Shown here piece after piece: positions 51,492-60,685 of a stretch of DNA of 64,000 nucleotides (positions are counted from its first letter, which is position 1; the number at the start of each line of letters is the position of its first letter). The notes under the pieces were generated by a model. It was not told the DNA's origin and did no database searches. It worked only from the letters and a program-made list of their open reading frames with translations. Source of the stretch: Puniceibacterium sediminis. Lineage in GTDB: Bacteria > Pseudomonadota > Alphaproteobacteria > Rhodobacterales > Rhodobacteraceae. The position numbers and the translations under genes are program-made. The DNA is taken from NCBI RefSeq assembly GCF_900188035.1, contig NZ_FZNN01000015.1, positions 1 through 64,000 on the forward strand, written 5' to 3'.

Positions 51492-52387
51492 TGGAAGACG
51501 TTTCCCTGCTGCGCCCCCTGTGGTTGATCGCGCTGCCTGCGCTGGTGGTGCTGGCCGTGGTGATGCGGCGACGCCGCGCCGGGTTGGGGGATTGGGACAG
51601 GGTGCTGGACCCGGCGATGTTGCGGGCGCTGCGGGCGCTGGGTCATGTCGATGAGGCCAGAAGCGCCCGGCGGGGGCTGATGGCGCTAATCGCTGCCGGG
51701 CTGGTGGTGGTGGCGCTGGCGGGGCCCGCGCTGGAACGGCGGGATGCGGCGGCGTTCCGTAATCTGGACGGGGTCATCTTTGCGATTGATGCCTCATCGT
51801 CGATGGTTGAGAGTCCGCGCTGGCCGGCCCTGCAGACCATGGGGCGGTTCGGTATTTCCGCGCTTGGGTCGCGGCCCGCGGCGCTGTTGGTATTCGGCGG
51901 CGATTCCTATGTGGTGAGCGATATGACCGGCGATCTACGCCAGCTGGGCCAGACCCTGTCATTGATCGACGCCGAGACCGTGCCGGACAAAGGTAGCCGC
52001 CCCGAGCGCGCGCTGGCAGAGGCGGCGCTGATCCTGGATGAAGCTGATGTGCTGGCAGGCGACGTGGTGCTGTTCACCGACGGCGGCGGGCTGGGGCAGG
52101 CGGCAATGGCCAAGGCGGGGGAACTTGCGGCGCGCGGCGCGCGGGTGTCGGTAGTGAGTCTGGATGACCCGGGACCAGAGGTGCAGACATTGGTGGCGAC
52201 GGGGCAGGGCAGGGTGTTCACCCTGAACGAAACCGACGCATTCGCCGCCTTCCTTGCGCAGGACGCGCGCGACCGGCTGGAAAAGCAGGATTATCCGCTG
52301 CTGTTCTGGTCGGATTATGGCCGTTTTCTGCTGCTGGTGGCGCTGATCCCCGTGCTGCTGCTGTTCCGCCGGAGGGGTGTGGCATGA
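51491..52387 (+). CDS. batB: VWA-domain protein, BatB-like
   Basis: A 298-residue paralogue of the previous protein: two N-terminal membrane segments, a VWA domain whose MIDAS reads FAIDASSSMVESPRW, then ALLVFGGDSYVVSDMTGDL and VVLFTDGGGLGQAAMAK, and a C-terminal helix. Start ATG overlaps the previous stop (TGATG). The pair is expected to work together with MoxR, in assembly or protection of envelope or metalloprotein complexes; in Bacteroides the Bat operon aids aerotolerance, in other bacteria other roles are proposed. Confidence 0.86.
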   Translation: MEDVSLLRPLWLIALPALVVLAVVMRRRRAGLGDWDRVLDPAMLRALRALGHVDEARSARRGLMALIAAGLVVVALAGPALERRDAAAFRNLDGVIFAIDASSSMVESPRWPALQTMGRFGISALGSRPAALLVFGGDSYVVSDMTGDLRQLGQTLSLIDAETVPDKGSRPERALAEAALILDEADVLAGDVVLFTDGGGLGQAAMAKAGELAARGARVSVVSLDDPGPEVQTLVATGQGRVFTLNETDAFAAFLAQDARDRLEKQDYPLLFWSDYGRFLLLVALIPVLLLFRRRGVA

Positions 52388-53064
52388 GGTGGGTTCTGCT
52401 TGTCGGTTGCCTTTGTCTGGCGCTGTCGGCGATGCTGGGTGGGACCGCGCCGATGGGTCGGGTGCTGTTGTCGGCGGGGATGCCGGGACTTGCCGCCCCT
52501 CTGTTCAGCGATGCGGGGTGGCGCGGGGCGGCGCTATATCGCGCGGGGCGGTTTTCTGAGGCAGAAGTGGCGTTTCGCGCGGCGCGGGAGATGCTGAACC
52601 TTGGCAATGCGCAGGTGATGCAGGGGGCCTATGCGGCCGCGTTAGAGGCCTATGACGCGGGCCGGATGAAGGGCGACCCCGAAGCAGGCGCGAATTTCGA
52701 TCTGGTTTCGGCCTATTACGCGGGTCTAGCGCTGGATCCCGACGCCGAGATTTCGTGGTTCGCGAAAAAGGACAAGAACGGCGAGGCGCAGCCGTCATCC
52801 GTCGCGCAGGGCAGCGCGCGGGCAGCCGGAACCGGGTCTGAGGCGACCAATGCCGGGGCGCTGATCGGGCTGCCTGAGTTGGAGAGCCGGGGCAGGCTGG
52901 GGGTGCGGCGTGTGTTCGATGACAAGTTCATCATGGCCAACCGGCGCTGGCTGGCGACACTGCCGGACGTGCCGGGCGATTACATGGCCGCACGCATCAC
53001 GTTCGAACACAAGCGGCGTGACAAAGCAGGCCTGTCACCACCCGAGCCGGAGGACCCGCGATGA
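52384..53064 (+). CDS. TPR-type exported protein, BatC-like
   Basis: A 226-residue protein with an N-terminal hydrophobic signal/anchor (WVLLVGCLCLALSAMLGG) and one or two tetratricopeptide-like units: WRGAALYRAGRFSEAEVAFRAAREMLNLGNAQVMQGAYAAALEAYDAGRM, the classic BatC pattern. The C-terminal half is polar and unrecognised. It overlaps both batB and the following gene by 4 bases. Confidence 0.78.
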   Translation: MRWVLLVGCLCLALSAMLGGTAPMGRVLLSAGMPGLAAPLFSDAGWRGAALYRAGRFSEAEVAFRAAREMLNLGNAQVMQGAYAAALEAYDAGRMKGDPEAGANFDLVSAYYAGLALDPDAEISWFAKKDKNGEAQPSSVAQGSARAAGTGSEATNAGALIGLPELESRGRLGVRRVFDDKFIMANRRWLATLPDVPGDYMAARITFEHKRRDKAGLSPPEPEDPR

Positions 53065-54236
53065 GGTGGTTCGTGGTGCTGATCTGGGCGCTGACGTCGG
53101 TTGCTTGCGCCGCCCAGACGACGCAGGTGAACCCGGCGGACCTGACCCTAACCGTGACTGTCGCCAACGGGGATGTGGCGCCCTATGTGCAGGAAATGGT
53201 GTTGGTCACTATCGAGGGCCAATATCGTCGGCATGTCACGCGCGAGATAATGGAGCAGCCGGATCTGGAGGGCTTCAACTGGATGCAGCTGGGTCCGGAC
53301 CAGTGGTATGATACGACCGAGCGCGGCAAGAAGGTCAAGAACCTCAGGCGGCGCATGGCGCTGTATCCGGACCGCCCCGGCACGCTGACCATCGGCGCGT
53401 TTACGCATCACCTGACGCTGACGGACGAGGGCGATGACTGGTTCCCGCATGACATTCAGTCCCAGCCAATCACAATAGAAGTGCTGCCCGCGCCCGAGGT
53501 CAAGTCCTGGTGGTTCCCGGTGCGTCACCTTGAGGTGTCCGACACCTGGTCGAACGCACCGGACCGGTTGAAGCCGGGCGAAGGTGTGCTTCGGGTGATC
53601 CGGGTTGAGGCGACAGGCGTGCCGCCCGACATGATCCCGCCGATGCCAGAGCTGCACTCGCCCTCGGCGATGATATTCGCACATCCCGAAAAACGGTTGG
53701 TGGAACTGTCCCCCGAAGGCCCGGTTTCCGTGGCTTTCTGGCGCTGGACGATCCGCCCGGGCAATCACACGTCTGCCATCGTAGAGCCGATCAGTTTTGA
53801 CTATTTCGATACCCGCAACCGCGTGCCGCGCACGGTGACCATTTCTGCGCAGCGGGTGGCGATGGATGAATCCAGCCTGCCGGACCCGGTGCTTCCGCCC
53901 GAACCCGCGCGGCTGTTTGCGCTACCAGTGCTGATATTGTTCGGGGTCGCTTTGGCAGGGGGGCTGGGGGCGATCCTTTTTGGTCGGCAATTCGCCGGGT
54001 TGGACAGACTGCGCCAAGTCGCGCTGCTTGATCCCTTGCGCCGAAAGATGCGGCGGGCGGCGGCGGCGCGGGATCTGCCGGGGCTACGGCGCGCGGCGAT
54101 CGCGATGCTGGCACGCGACGGGTATTCGGTTGCCCGGTGCGAGTTACTGAAGGATCTGGATCGGGACGCTTTCGGGCGCACGCCGGGGCACCTGGATGGG
54201 CGGGCATTCGCGCGGCGATTTCTGGCCTCCCGATGA
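53061..54236 (+). CDS. batD: BatD-like protein
   Basis: A 391-residue protein with a signal peptide (WFVVLIWALTSVACAAQ, possibly lipoprotein-like at Cys16), a large periplasmic beta-rich part (RPGTLTIGAFTHHLTL, GEGVLRVIRVEATGVPPDMIPPMPEL) and a late membrane helix (LFALPVLILFGVALAGGLGAILFG) followed by a cytoplasmic helical tail. This matches BatD (BatD/oxygen-tolerance family). It closes the seven-gene moxR-to-batD operon. Confidence 0.8.
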   Translation: MRWFVVLIWALTSVACAAQTTQVNPADLTLTVTVANGDVAPYVQEMVLVTIEGQYRRHVTREIMEQPDLEGFNWMQLGPDQWYDTTERGKKVKNLRRRMALYPDRPGTLTIGAFTHHLTLTDEGDDWFPHDIQSQPITIEVLPAPEVKSWWFPVRHLEVSDTWSNAPDRLKPGEGVLRVIRVEATGVPPDMIPPMPELHSPSAMIFAHPEKRLVELSPEGPVSVAFWRWTIRPGNHTSAIVEPISFDYFDTRNRVPRTVTISAQRVAMDESSLPDPVLPPEPARLFALPVLILFGVALAGGLGAILFGRQFAGLDRLRQVALLDPLRRKMRRAAAARDLPGLRRAAIAMLARDGYSVARCELLKDLDRDAFGRTPGHLDGRAFARRFLASR

Positions 54237-54441
54237 GTTTGCGCCGAAACCTGCGCTGCGTCGCCGAGGTAGAGGGGCCAGCCGCTAACACTCCCCGGAG
54301 CATTTCGGGACAGATGAAGGCGCGCAGGGCGCTGAATGCGACCGATACCATTGGTTCAGTTGTCACAGGGCAAAGCGGCGGGCAGTCTTCGTACCATCGC
54401 GCGAAAAAAAACAGGGCGTGGTCAAGGGAGGGAATATTTCA

Positions 54442-55080
54442 ATGGGACTGCTTTCAAATCTATTCGGCGGCGGAAGCGCTGCATCGAAACCGAGCGCGCC
54501 GCGTTACACCAATGTACGCATCCACCCGGCGGTGGATAACGGCGTAAAGCCCGGGTCAGCAAGCTTTTCGGGCGGGACGCTGAAGTGCCATTGCGCCAGC
54601 GACAAGGTCGAGGTCGAGGTCGGCGGCCAGACGGCGCATAATCACGTTTGCGGCTGCTCCCAGTGCTGGAAGCCCAAAGGCGCGGTCTTTTCGCAGGTTG
54701 CGGTTGTCGGCAGCGACAAGGTGACGGTGACCAAGAACGGCGAAAAATTGGACCGGGTCAACACCCATGCAACGATCCAGCGGTATGCCTGCAAAGGCTG
54801 CGGCGTGCACATGTTCGGCCGTATCGAAAACACCGGGCACCCGTTCTACGGGCTGGATTTTATCCATACAGAGCTGTCCCCCGCGTCGGGCTGGTCCGCA
54901 CCGGAATTCGCCGCTTACGTATCGTCGATCATCGAGGCTGGGTATGACCCTGCCAAGATGGGTGACGTGCGCGGACGGCTCAAGGAACTGGGGCTGGAGC
55001 CCTATGACTGCCTGTCCCCGCCCCTGATGGATGCGATTGCCACACATATCGCCAAGGCGAAGGGCACCCTAAAGGCCTAA
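54442..55080 (+). CDS. gfa: Glutathione-dependent formaldehyde-activating protein (Gfa)
   Basis: A 212-residue GFA-fold zinc protein. The Cys ligands are arranged as in Paracoccus Gfa: [37 protein letters not shown] and [30 protein letters not shown]. It is thought to promote condensation of formaldehyde with glutathione or to act as a glutathione carrier, feeding S-hydroxymethylglutathione oxidation. ATG 54442 has AGGGAGGG about 10 bases upstream. It lies next to the FlhR/FlhS-like regulators, as expected for C1 oxidation genes. An S-hydroxymethylglutathione dehydrogenase gene is not in the window. Confidence 0.9.
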   Translation: MGLLSNLFGGGSAASKPSAPRYTNVRIHPAVDNGVKPGSASFSGGTLKCHCASDKVEVEVGGQTAHNHVCGCSQCWKPKGAVFSQVAVVGSDKVTVTKNGEKLDRVNTHATIQRYACKGCGVHMFGRIENTGHPFYGLDFIHTELSPASGWSAPEFAAYVSSIIEAGYDPAKMGDVRGRLKELGLEPYDCLSPPLMDAIATHIAKAKGTLKA

Positions 55081-55209
55081 GGGCGCTGGGGAGTTTTTTG
55101 GGTCGTGAACCGTGTTTCGCGACCCGATCATCGCTTGCCATACAAATGTGCGTGGGAGTTGCGTGGCGGGTAACTTTCTTGCTAAGCTTTTGGCAGGGAG
55201 GACTTTGCT

Positions 55210-55935
55210 ATGAAACATGATCCGGTGGCTCAGCCCGCTGGCCGTATACGATCCGTTGTGATCGTGGACGATCATCCGCTGTATGGTGATGCGCTTGCGT
55301 CTGCGTTGCGCCACGTTTTTCAGGATTGCCGCATAGAAACAGCCAAATCGTTGGGCGAGGCGATGGACCTGCTCGCGCGCGGTGCTGCGCCCGATCTGGT
55401 GATGTTTGACCTAAAGCTGCCGGACGTCACGGGAATCAGCGGGTTCCTGTCGCTGCGCGATCGGATTCCGGACACGCCGATTCTGGTGATCTCGTCGCTG
55501 ACCTCGGTGGATGTGGTGCATGCTTTGATGGATGCAGGCGCGGCCGGTTTCCTGCCCAAGGATGCCTCGGCCCAGGTTCTGAAGTCGGTGTTGTTCGACG
55601 TCAGCGCCGGGCGCAAGTATCTGCCCAAGGAATATCAGAAGACCGCCAACACAGAGCAGCGTCGGCCTGACTGCCATCAGGTCAACCAGAAGCTTGCGGA
55701 CCTGACCCCGCAGCAGACCCGCATCATGAAGCTGATTTGCGCCGGCAAGCCGAACAAGCAGATCGCCTATGAGCTGAGCCTGGCCGAAGCAACGGTCAAA
55801 GCACATATCACGGCGCTTCTGCGTCGTCTGGGCGTGCAGAACCGCACGCAGGCTGCGGTGCTGGTGGAAAGCGGCAACATGGACGGGGCTATGGGGGCCT
55901 CTGATGCGGATGCCCGCGCCTTTCTGAGCCAGTAG
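55210..55935 (+). CDS. LuxR-family response regulator (FlhR/ErbR-like)
   Basis: A 241-residue NarL-type regulator. The receiver domain has VVIVDDHPLYGDALASALR and DLVMFDLKLPDVTGISGF with the phospho-Asp; the C-terminal HTH is LTPQQTRIMKLICAGKPNKQIAYELSLAEATVKAHITALLRRLGVQNRTQAAVL. A ribosome site GGGAGGA is 9 bases upstream of ATG. With the FIST and kinase genes that follow it matches the arrangement of regulators that control PQQ-dependent alcohol oxidation and formaldehyde oxidation (AgmR/ErbR in pseudomonads, FlhR in Paracoccus). The specific target is inferred. Confidence 0.9.
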   Translation: MKHDPVAQPAGRIRSVVIVDDHPLYGDALASALRHVFQDCRIETAKSLGEAMDLLARGAAPDLVMFDLKLPDVTGISGFLSLRDRIPDTPILVISSLTSVDVVHALMDAGAAGFLPKDASAQVLKSVLFDVSAGRKYLPKEYQKTANTEQRRPDCHQVNQKLADLTPQQTRIMKLICAGKPNKQIAYELSLAEATVKAHITALLRRLGVQNRTQAAVLVESGNMDGAMGASDADARAFLSQ

Positions 55936-55947
55936 GGGAGGCGGCGG

Positions 55948-57108
55948 ATGCTGCATCAGCCTCTGAATGCGCCAACCTCTGTCGGGGTTGGCGTTTCCTA
56001 TCTCAAGGATGCCCGCGACGCCGTGGCCGATCTGGTGACGCAGATCGACCTGCGCGAGGTATGCTTTGCCATGGTGCTGATCCCCGAAGGGTCCGACCTG
56101 CCCGCGCTGGCGGCGGAGCTTGATCGCCAGATGCCGGGGCTGCCGGTGTTCGGCTGCACTACGGCCGGGCAGATCACCCCGCGCGGATACGAGACCGAAG
56201 CCCTGCAGGTTCTGGCCTTTCCCAAGCGGCATTTCCGCTGTGCCTCGATGCTGATCAAGCCGCTCAAGCCACTGTCGATCAAGAAGATCGCGGCGGATGC
56301 GCGCCGCCACGACGCGCAGTTCCAGCGCACCGCCGACTGGGACCGGCTGGCCCTGATCTTTGCCGATGGTCTGTCCAAGCAAGAGGACATGCTGGTCACG
56401 GCGCTGGAGCAGGGTTTGGGCGATATGCCGGTCTTTGGCGGATCCGCCGGCAATGGCCTGAACTTTCGCGAAACATTCGTGCTGCATGGCGGAGAGTTTC
56501 ACACCAACGCGGCGCTGCTGTTGTTTCTGGAAACGGATCTTGCTTTTACCGGGCTGGGCTTCGACCATTTCCTGCCCACGGACAAGCAGATGGTCGTGAC
56601 GCACGCGATCCCCGAAGAACGGCTGGTGCTGGAGATCAACGGCGCGCCGGCGGCGGTGGAATATGCCCGGTTGGTGGGCGTGCCTGTGGATCAGCTTTCA
56701 CCGCAGGTTTTTGCGGAAAACCCGGTGCTGGTGCGCAACCACCACAATTATCACGTCCGCGCCATCCAGGAGGCGCCCGGTGCACACGCTTTGTCGTTCC
56801 TATCGGCCATCGACGACGGTCTGCTGCTGACACTTGGTCGTGGCAAAGAGATCCTGCGCACTTTGGAGACCGGGCTGGACGTGCGCAGCCCTGCAGGCAA
56901 TCCGCCGGATTTCATCCTTGGTTTTGACTGCGTGTTGCGCAAGCTCGAGATCGAGCAGAAACAGCTGAGCGGCGCTGTATCGGAAATATTCCGCGACCGT
57001 CGGGTGCTGGGTTTCAACACCTACGGCGAACAGCACTGCGGCGTGCACGTGAACCAGACCTTTGTGGGTGTCGCGTTCTTTGAACCCAGAAAGCGGGATC
57101 TGCATTGA
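55948..57108 (+). CDS. FIST-domain sensory protein (NosP-like)
   Basis: A 386-residue protein composed of FIST_N and FIST_C domains. Recognisable segments: LPALAAELDRQMPGLPVFGCTTAGQITPRGYETEALQVLAF, LALIFADGLSKQEDMLVTALEQGLGDMPVFGGSAGNGLNF (both FIST_N), and GAPAAVEYARLVGVP and IFRDRRVLGFNTYGEQHCGVHVNQTFVGVAFF (FIST_C). Cytoplasmic, no membrane segment. NosP proteins of this family bind haem and nitric oxide and inhibit a partner kinase encoded next door; the overlapping gene here is such a kinase. His residues in HHNYHVRA could bind haem, but ligation is not established by sequence. Confidence 0.87.
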   Translation: MLHQPLNAPTSVGVGVSYLKDARDAVADLVTQIDLREVCFAMVLIPEGSDLPALAAELDRQMPGLPVFGCTTAGQITPRGYETEALQVLAFPKRHFRCASMLIKPLKPLSIKKIAADARRHDAQFQRTADWDRLALIFADGLSKQEDMLVTALEQGLGDMPVFGGSAGNGLNFRETFVLHGGEFHTNAALLLFLETDLAFTGLGFDHFLPTDKQMVVTHAIPEERLVLEINGAPAAVEYARLVGVPVDQLSPQVFAENPVLVRNHHNYHVRAIQEAPGAHALSFLSAIDDGLLLTLGRGKEILRTLETGLDVRSPAGNPPDFILGFDCVLRKLEIEQKQLSGAVSEIFRDRRVLGFNTYGEQHCGVHVNQTFVGVAFFEPRKRDLH

Positions 57109-59324
57109 TCGACCCGAATGACCCTCTGGATGTGCAGGTTGAAAAGCAGACCAAGATCATCGACGCCCTTATACGGCGGACCGGCAGGCAGCATGACGTC
57201 GGCCATTCCGCCTATGCGGCCTTTCAGTCGGCGATCGCCCTGCAGGGCCAGGTCTGGGCCAAGACGCTGGACCTTGAACGCGCCAGCAACGAGTTGGAAC
57301 TGGTCCGCTATGACCGCGAGCGCACGCAGAAGAACCTGACCGATGCGCTGTCCGCGATGGAGGGCGGTTTTGCGCTGTTCAACGATGGCACGCTGCAGGT
57401 CTGTAACGACCTGTTCAGGACGCTGCTGCCGGACATCACGGAACTGATCCTGCCGGGCCTTGCGATGGCCGACTATTTTCTGGCCATGGAAAAGAGCACT
57501 CATCTGGTTGGTGCTGATGCCAAGCTGCATGTCAATCTGGCAGAGGCGCAGACCGGGCCTTCGGGCGCATCGCTTCTGTCCTTTGTGGTGGCGCTAAGTG
57601 ACGACCGCTGGTTCCAGATCAGCCAGCAGCGCACGAGCCTGGATAACGTGATCATCCTGCAGACCGAGATTACTGATGTGGTGCGTCAGAACCGGTCGGA
57701 AAAGGATCACCTGATCGACATGCAGGCGCATTACCTGCAGGCGGCGTTTGACAACATGTCGTCGGGCATCTGCACGTTTTCGCGGGCCGGAATGGTGATG
57801 ATGCACAACGATCGGTTCCGCGAATTGCTGGGCCTTCCGTTCACACTGATGCATCAGGGCACGCAGTTCACTCAGATCCTGGGCTTTATCCAGAACAACG
57901 GGTTGCTGGTGGATTCCGACATCACGGATATCGACCGCTGGCCGTACCGCCTGCGGACCGAAGGCCAGTTGCGCAAGCGTCTGCGCCATGGCGGGGGCCG
58001 TGTGCTGGATCTGCAGGCGCATCTGCTGCCGGATCGTGGATTCCTTGTGGATATCAAGGATGTCACGCTGGAATCCCGTGCCACCGAGATGTTGGAAAAG
58101 CGGGTTGATGAACGCACCTCCGAACTGACCGAAGCGAACGTGCGCCTGACGGCCCAATCCGAAGCGCAGGCGCGGGTCGAGGAAGAGTTGCGCATCGCCA
58201 AGGAGGCGGCCGAGGCTGCCGTTTCGTCCAAGACGCGGTTTCTGGCGGCGGCGAGCCATGATCTGCTGCAACCGGTCAATGCAGCCAAGCTGCTGATCTC
58301 GACCCTTGTGGACATGTCGCGCACAACGGCGATGGCGCCCACGGTTGACCGGCTCGACGGTTCGTTTTCCTCGATCGAATCTCTGTTGCACGCGCTTCTG
58401 GATATTTCGCGGCTGGAAAGCACCGAAAGCGCCCTGTCGGTGACTGAGGTCTGTCTTGGCAGTCTTATGCAGGGAATCATCGAAGATCACGCGCCGGTCG
58501 CCGCCAAGAAAGGCGTAAGGCTGGATGTGGTGCCCTGTTCGCTCTGGGTGAAAAGCGATCAGCGCTATCTGATGCGGTCGGTTCAGAACCTTGTGGTGAA
58601 CGCCATTCAGTACACCGAAAATGGCCGGGTTCTGGTTGGCTGTCGGCGCAAGGGTGCGAATGTCGTGCTTCAGGTCTGGGACACGGGCATGGGGATTTCG
58701 CACAAGGATCAGAAGCGGATCTTTGACGAATTCACCCGCGCCGACAACGTTCCGCCGGGGTCCGGCATGGGTCTGGGCCTGTCCATCGTTGACCGCACCT
58801 GCCGCCATCTGGGCCACACCGTCAGCGTGCGCAGCAAGCCGGGGGTCGGGTCTGTCTTTTCCATCGAGATGGAGATGGTTCCGGGGCGGGCGCCAATGCC
58901 CGTCAGCCACAGCACCGCGCAGGCCAGCTTTGACAATGACATGAACCTGATTGTGCTGGTGGTCGAAAATGATCCTTACGTGTTGTTCGCCACGACTCAG
59001 AAGCTTGAGACCTGGGGCGCGAGCGTTCTGGCGGCCAAGTCGACCGAAGAGGCGCTGACGCTGGTGCGCGATATCGGCATGGCGCCAGATATCATTCTGG
59101 CGGACTATCAGTTGGACGGCGACGATACCGGCGTGCAGGCGATCCGTCTTGTGCGCGAAGAGACAGGCAGCCATGTGCCGGCCATTGTGATCACCGCTGA
59201 TCGTGGCCCCGCCTTGGTGCAGATCGGGGCACGCAATGATTTCACGGTGCTGACCAAACCTGTGCAGCTGTCGCGGTTGCGCCCGCTGATCGACTGGAAG
59301 ACCCGCGAACAGGCCGAAGTGTGA
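57105..59324 (+). CDS. Hybrid PAS sensor histidine kinase (NahK/FlhS-like)
   Basis: A 739-residue soluble kinase. After a short coiled N-terminus come two PAS-like domains (ALSAMEGGFALFNDGTLQVCNDLFR and AFDNMSSGICTFSRAGMVMMHNDRFRELLGLP), a coiled coil (LEKRVDERTSELTEANVRL), the His box FLAAASHDLLQPVNAAKLLIS, an ATPase domain (NLVVNAIQYTENG, VWDTGMGISHKDQKRIFDEF, SGMGLGLSIVDR) and a C-terminal receiver domain with phospho-Asp in DIILADYQLDGDDTG. It starts with TTG overlapping the FIST stop (TTGA), so the two proteins are translationally coupled. This domain order matches NahK/ErcS' and FlhS kinases. Confidence 0.91.
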   Translation: MIDPNDPLDVQVEKQTKIIDALIRRTGRQHDVGHSAYAAFQSAIALQGQVWAKTLDLERASNELELVRYDRERTQKNLTDALSAMEGGFALFNDGTLQVCNDLFRTLLPDITELILPGLAMADYFLAMEKSTHLVGADAKLHVNLAEAQTGPSGASLLSFVVALSDDRWFQISQQRTSLDNVIILQTEITDVVRQNRSEKDHLIDMQAHYLQAAFDNMSSGICTFSRAGMVMMHNDRFRELLGLPFTLMHQGTQFTQILGFIQNNGLLVDSDITDIDRWPYRLRTEGQLRKRLRHGGGRVLDLQAHLLPDRGFLVDIKDVTLESRATEMLEKRVDERTSELTEANVRLTAQSEAQARVEEELRIAKEAAEAAVSSKTRFLAAASHDLLQPVNAAKLLISTLVDMSRTTAMAPTVDRLDGSFSSIESLLHALLDISRLESTESALSVTEVCLGSLMQGIIEDHAPVAAKKGVRLDVVPCSLWVKSDQRYLMRSVQNLVVNAIQYTENGRVLVGCRRKGANVVLQVWDTGMGISHKDQKRIFDEFTRADNVPPGSGMGLGLSIVDRTCRHLGHTVSVRSKPGVGSVFSIEMEMVPGRAPMPVSHSTAQASFDNDMNLIVLVVENDPYVLFATTQKLETWGASVLAAKSTEEALTLVRDIGMAPDIILADYQLDGDDTGVQAIRLVREETGSHVPAIVITADRGPALVQIGARNDFTVLTKPVQLSRLRPLIDWKTREQAEV

Positions 59325-59391
59325 CCCAGACAAAAGTAGCGCATGACAGTCCGCAGATGGTCAGTAGGCTACGCCTTGGGAGGAGACAATT

Positions 59392-60063
59392 ATGCTGAAA
59401 CATCTGGCTTTCGTGATGGTGGCTTTCGCTTTGGCGGGGACACCGGCCTGGGCCGCCGCCGATGACGGCAAGGCGACCTATGATCTTCTGTTCAAGGACG
59501 GTACGCTGGACGATGTGTCCAAGGATCACGTCCTGTTGTACAATAGGGTCGTAACGAACGCCTTGCTGCCCGAGGCTGCGCCGCGTGACACCGGAGAGGT
59601 CGAGCTGTCGTTCGAGGACAGCACGCCGCCCGAGGCAAGTCTGCGTTTTCTGCGCGCAGGCAAGCATCGCAATCTGGGTGTCTTTCCGATGAGCGTCGGT
59701 AACCCGATCATCATGTATTTCGTCGAAGCGACGGTGCGCGACATGGCCGAAGCCGCTGGTGGCAGCCCGTTCTACATCCGCAACCGGGTGAAGGAAGCGC
59801 TGATCACACCGACCGAAGTTCAAAGCGGAGAGGCGATGTATCAGGGCAAGGTCGTGCAGACCAAGATCGTGACGCTGCACCCTTTTGCCGACGATCCGAA
59901 CCGCGACAAGATGAAAGGCTTCGGCAATCTGGCGCTGACCGTTGTCATGTCGGACGAGGTCCCGGGCTGGTATCAAAAGCTTGAGGCGACAGCGACAGGC
60001 AGTGACGGCCCGGTCTACAGCTCCGTGATGCAGTTTGAGGATGTAGAAGAGGCACCGCAATGA
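59392..60063 (+). CDS. Exported protein of unknown function
   Basis: A 223-residue protein with a signal peptide (MLKHLAFVMVAFALAGTPAWA). No family recognised. It is beta-rich in appearance, has no Cys, and contains VGNPIIMYFVEATVRDMAEAAGGSPFYIRNRVKEAL. GGGAGGAGA precedes the ATG by 6 bases. The next gene overlaps its stop (ATGA). Placement between C1/quinoprotein regulators and quinoprotein accessory genes suggests a periplasmic accessory role. Confidence 0.8.
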   Translation: MLKHLAFVMVAFALAGTPAWAAADDGKATYDLLFKDGTLDDVSKDHVLLYNRVVTNALLPEAAPRDTGEVELSFEDSTPPEASLRFLRAGKHRNLGVFPMSVGNPIIMYFVEATVRDMAEAAGGSPFYIRNRVKEALITPTEVQSGEAMYQGKVVQTKIVTLHPFADDPNRDKMKGFGNLALTVVMSDEVPGWYQKLEATATGSDGPVYSSVMQFEDVEEAPQ

Positions 60064-60404
60064 GACACCTTGCGCTCGCACTGACACTTCTGGCGGGGTC
60101 GGCGACGGCCCAGTCGGTCGAGCAACGGCTGAACGACTATCCGACGGCCGCTCGTGCCGATTATGTCTTTGCCTGCATGGCGACGAACGGCCAGGGCCGC
60201 GATGTGCTGGAAAAATGCGCCTGTTCGATCGACACGATCGCGTCGATCCTGCCTTACGACAAGTACGTCGAGGCGGAAACGGTGCTGTCCATGCGCCTGA
60301 CCGGGGGTGAGCGAATGTCGATCTTTCGCTCTGCCGCTTTTGCGAACACCATCGTCGCCGATCTGCGCCGTGCACAGGCCGAGGCCGAGATCATCTGTTT
60401 CTGA
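60060..60404 (+). CDS. Small exported Cys-containing protein
   Basis: A 114-residue secreted protein (signal MRHLALALTLLAGSATAQS). The mature part has four Cys residues (YVFACMAT, LEKCACSID, EIICF at the end), enough for two disulfides. No family recognised; similar small exported proteins accompany quinoprotein dehydrogenase loci. It is co-transcribed with the previous exported protein gene (4-base overlap). Confidence 0.78.
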   Translation: MRHLALALTLLAGSATAQSVEQRLNDYPTAARADYVFACMATNGQGRDVLEKCACSIDTIASILPYDKYVEAETVLSMRLTGGERMSIFRSAAFANTIVADLRRAQAEAEIICF

Positions 60405-60685
60405 TTGTTTGTGCGGACCTGCGTTAAGATGATCCTGTCGGGCGGGCGCCGCCCGGCGGGTGTTGTCCGTCTGGTCGCAGGAAATCGACACGCCGAGATA
60501 AAAGCCGCTACCGTCTCCAACCCCTGGAAGTAAGTGGTGCACCCTCTTCGGGGCTGCTGTCGCCTGGGAGGGTCCAGGTCTGAGCCTTACGCACTTTCCA
60601 CCAGCGAAGATGGAAACCGCATGTTTCGGGTCGTGCCCCAGCCAGTTTTGCGGTCCAATCCTGTGAAATCAGGAGGTGCCTTGCC

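Noticed and set aside
54237-54441. Possible extra gene between batD and gfa (frame 54137-54547)
   Set aside because: Frame overlaps both neighbours out of phase and has no ribosome site or homology.
55100-55125. 10-bp hairpin (GGGTCGTGAA with TTCGCGACCC) after gfa considered as terminator
   Set aside because: No T-run follows on the plus strand and the A-run side is wrong for the minus strand; retained only as a structural curiosity.
55411-56604. 397-codon antisense frame over the response regulator and FIST gene
   Set aside because: No recognisable domains, His/Gln/Arg-rich composition typical of shadow frames, covers two well-supported genes.
57594-59333. 579-codon frame antisense to the hybrid kinase
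   Set aside because: The kinase frame has all domains and motifs; the antisense frame is a low-complexity shadow caused by high GC codon bias.
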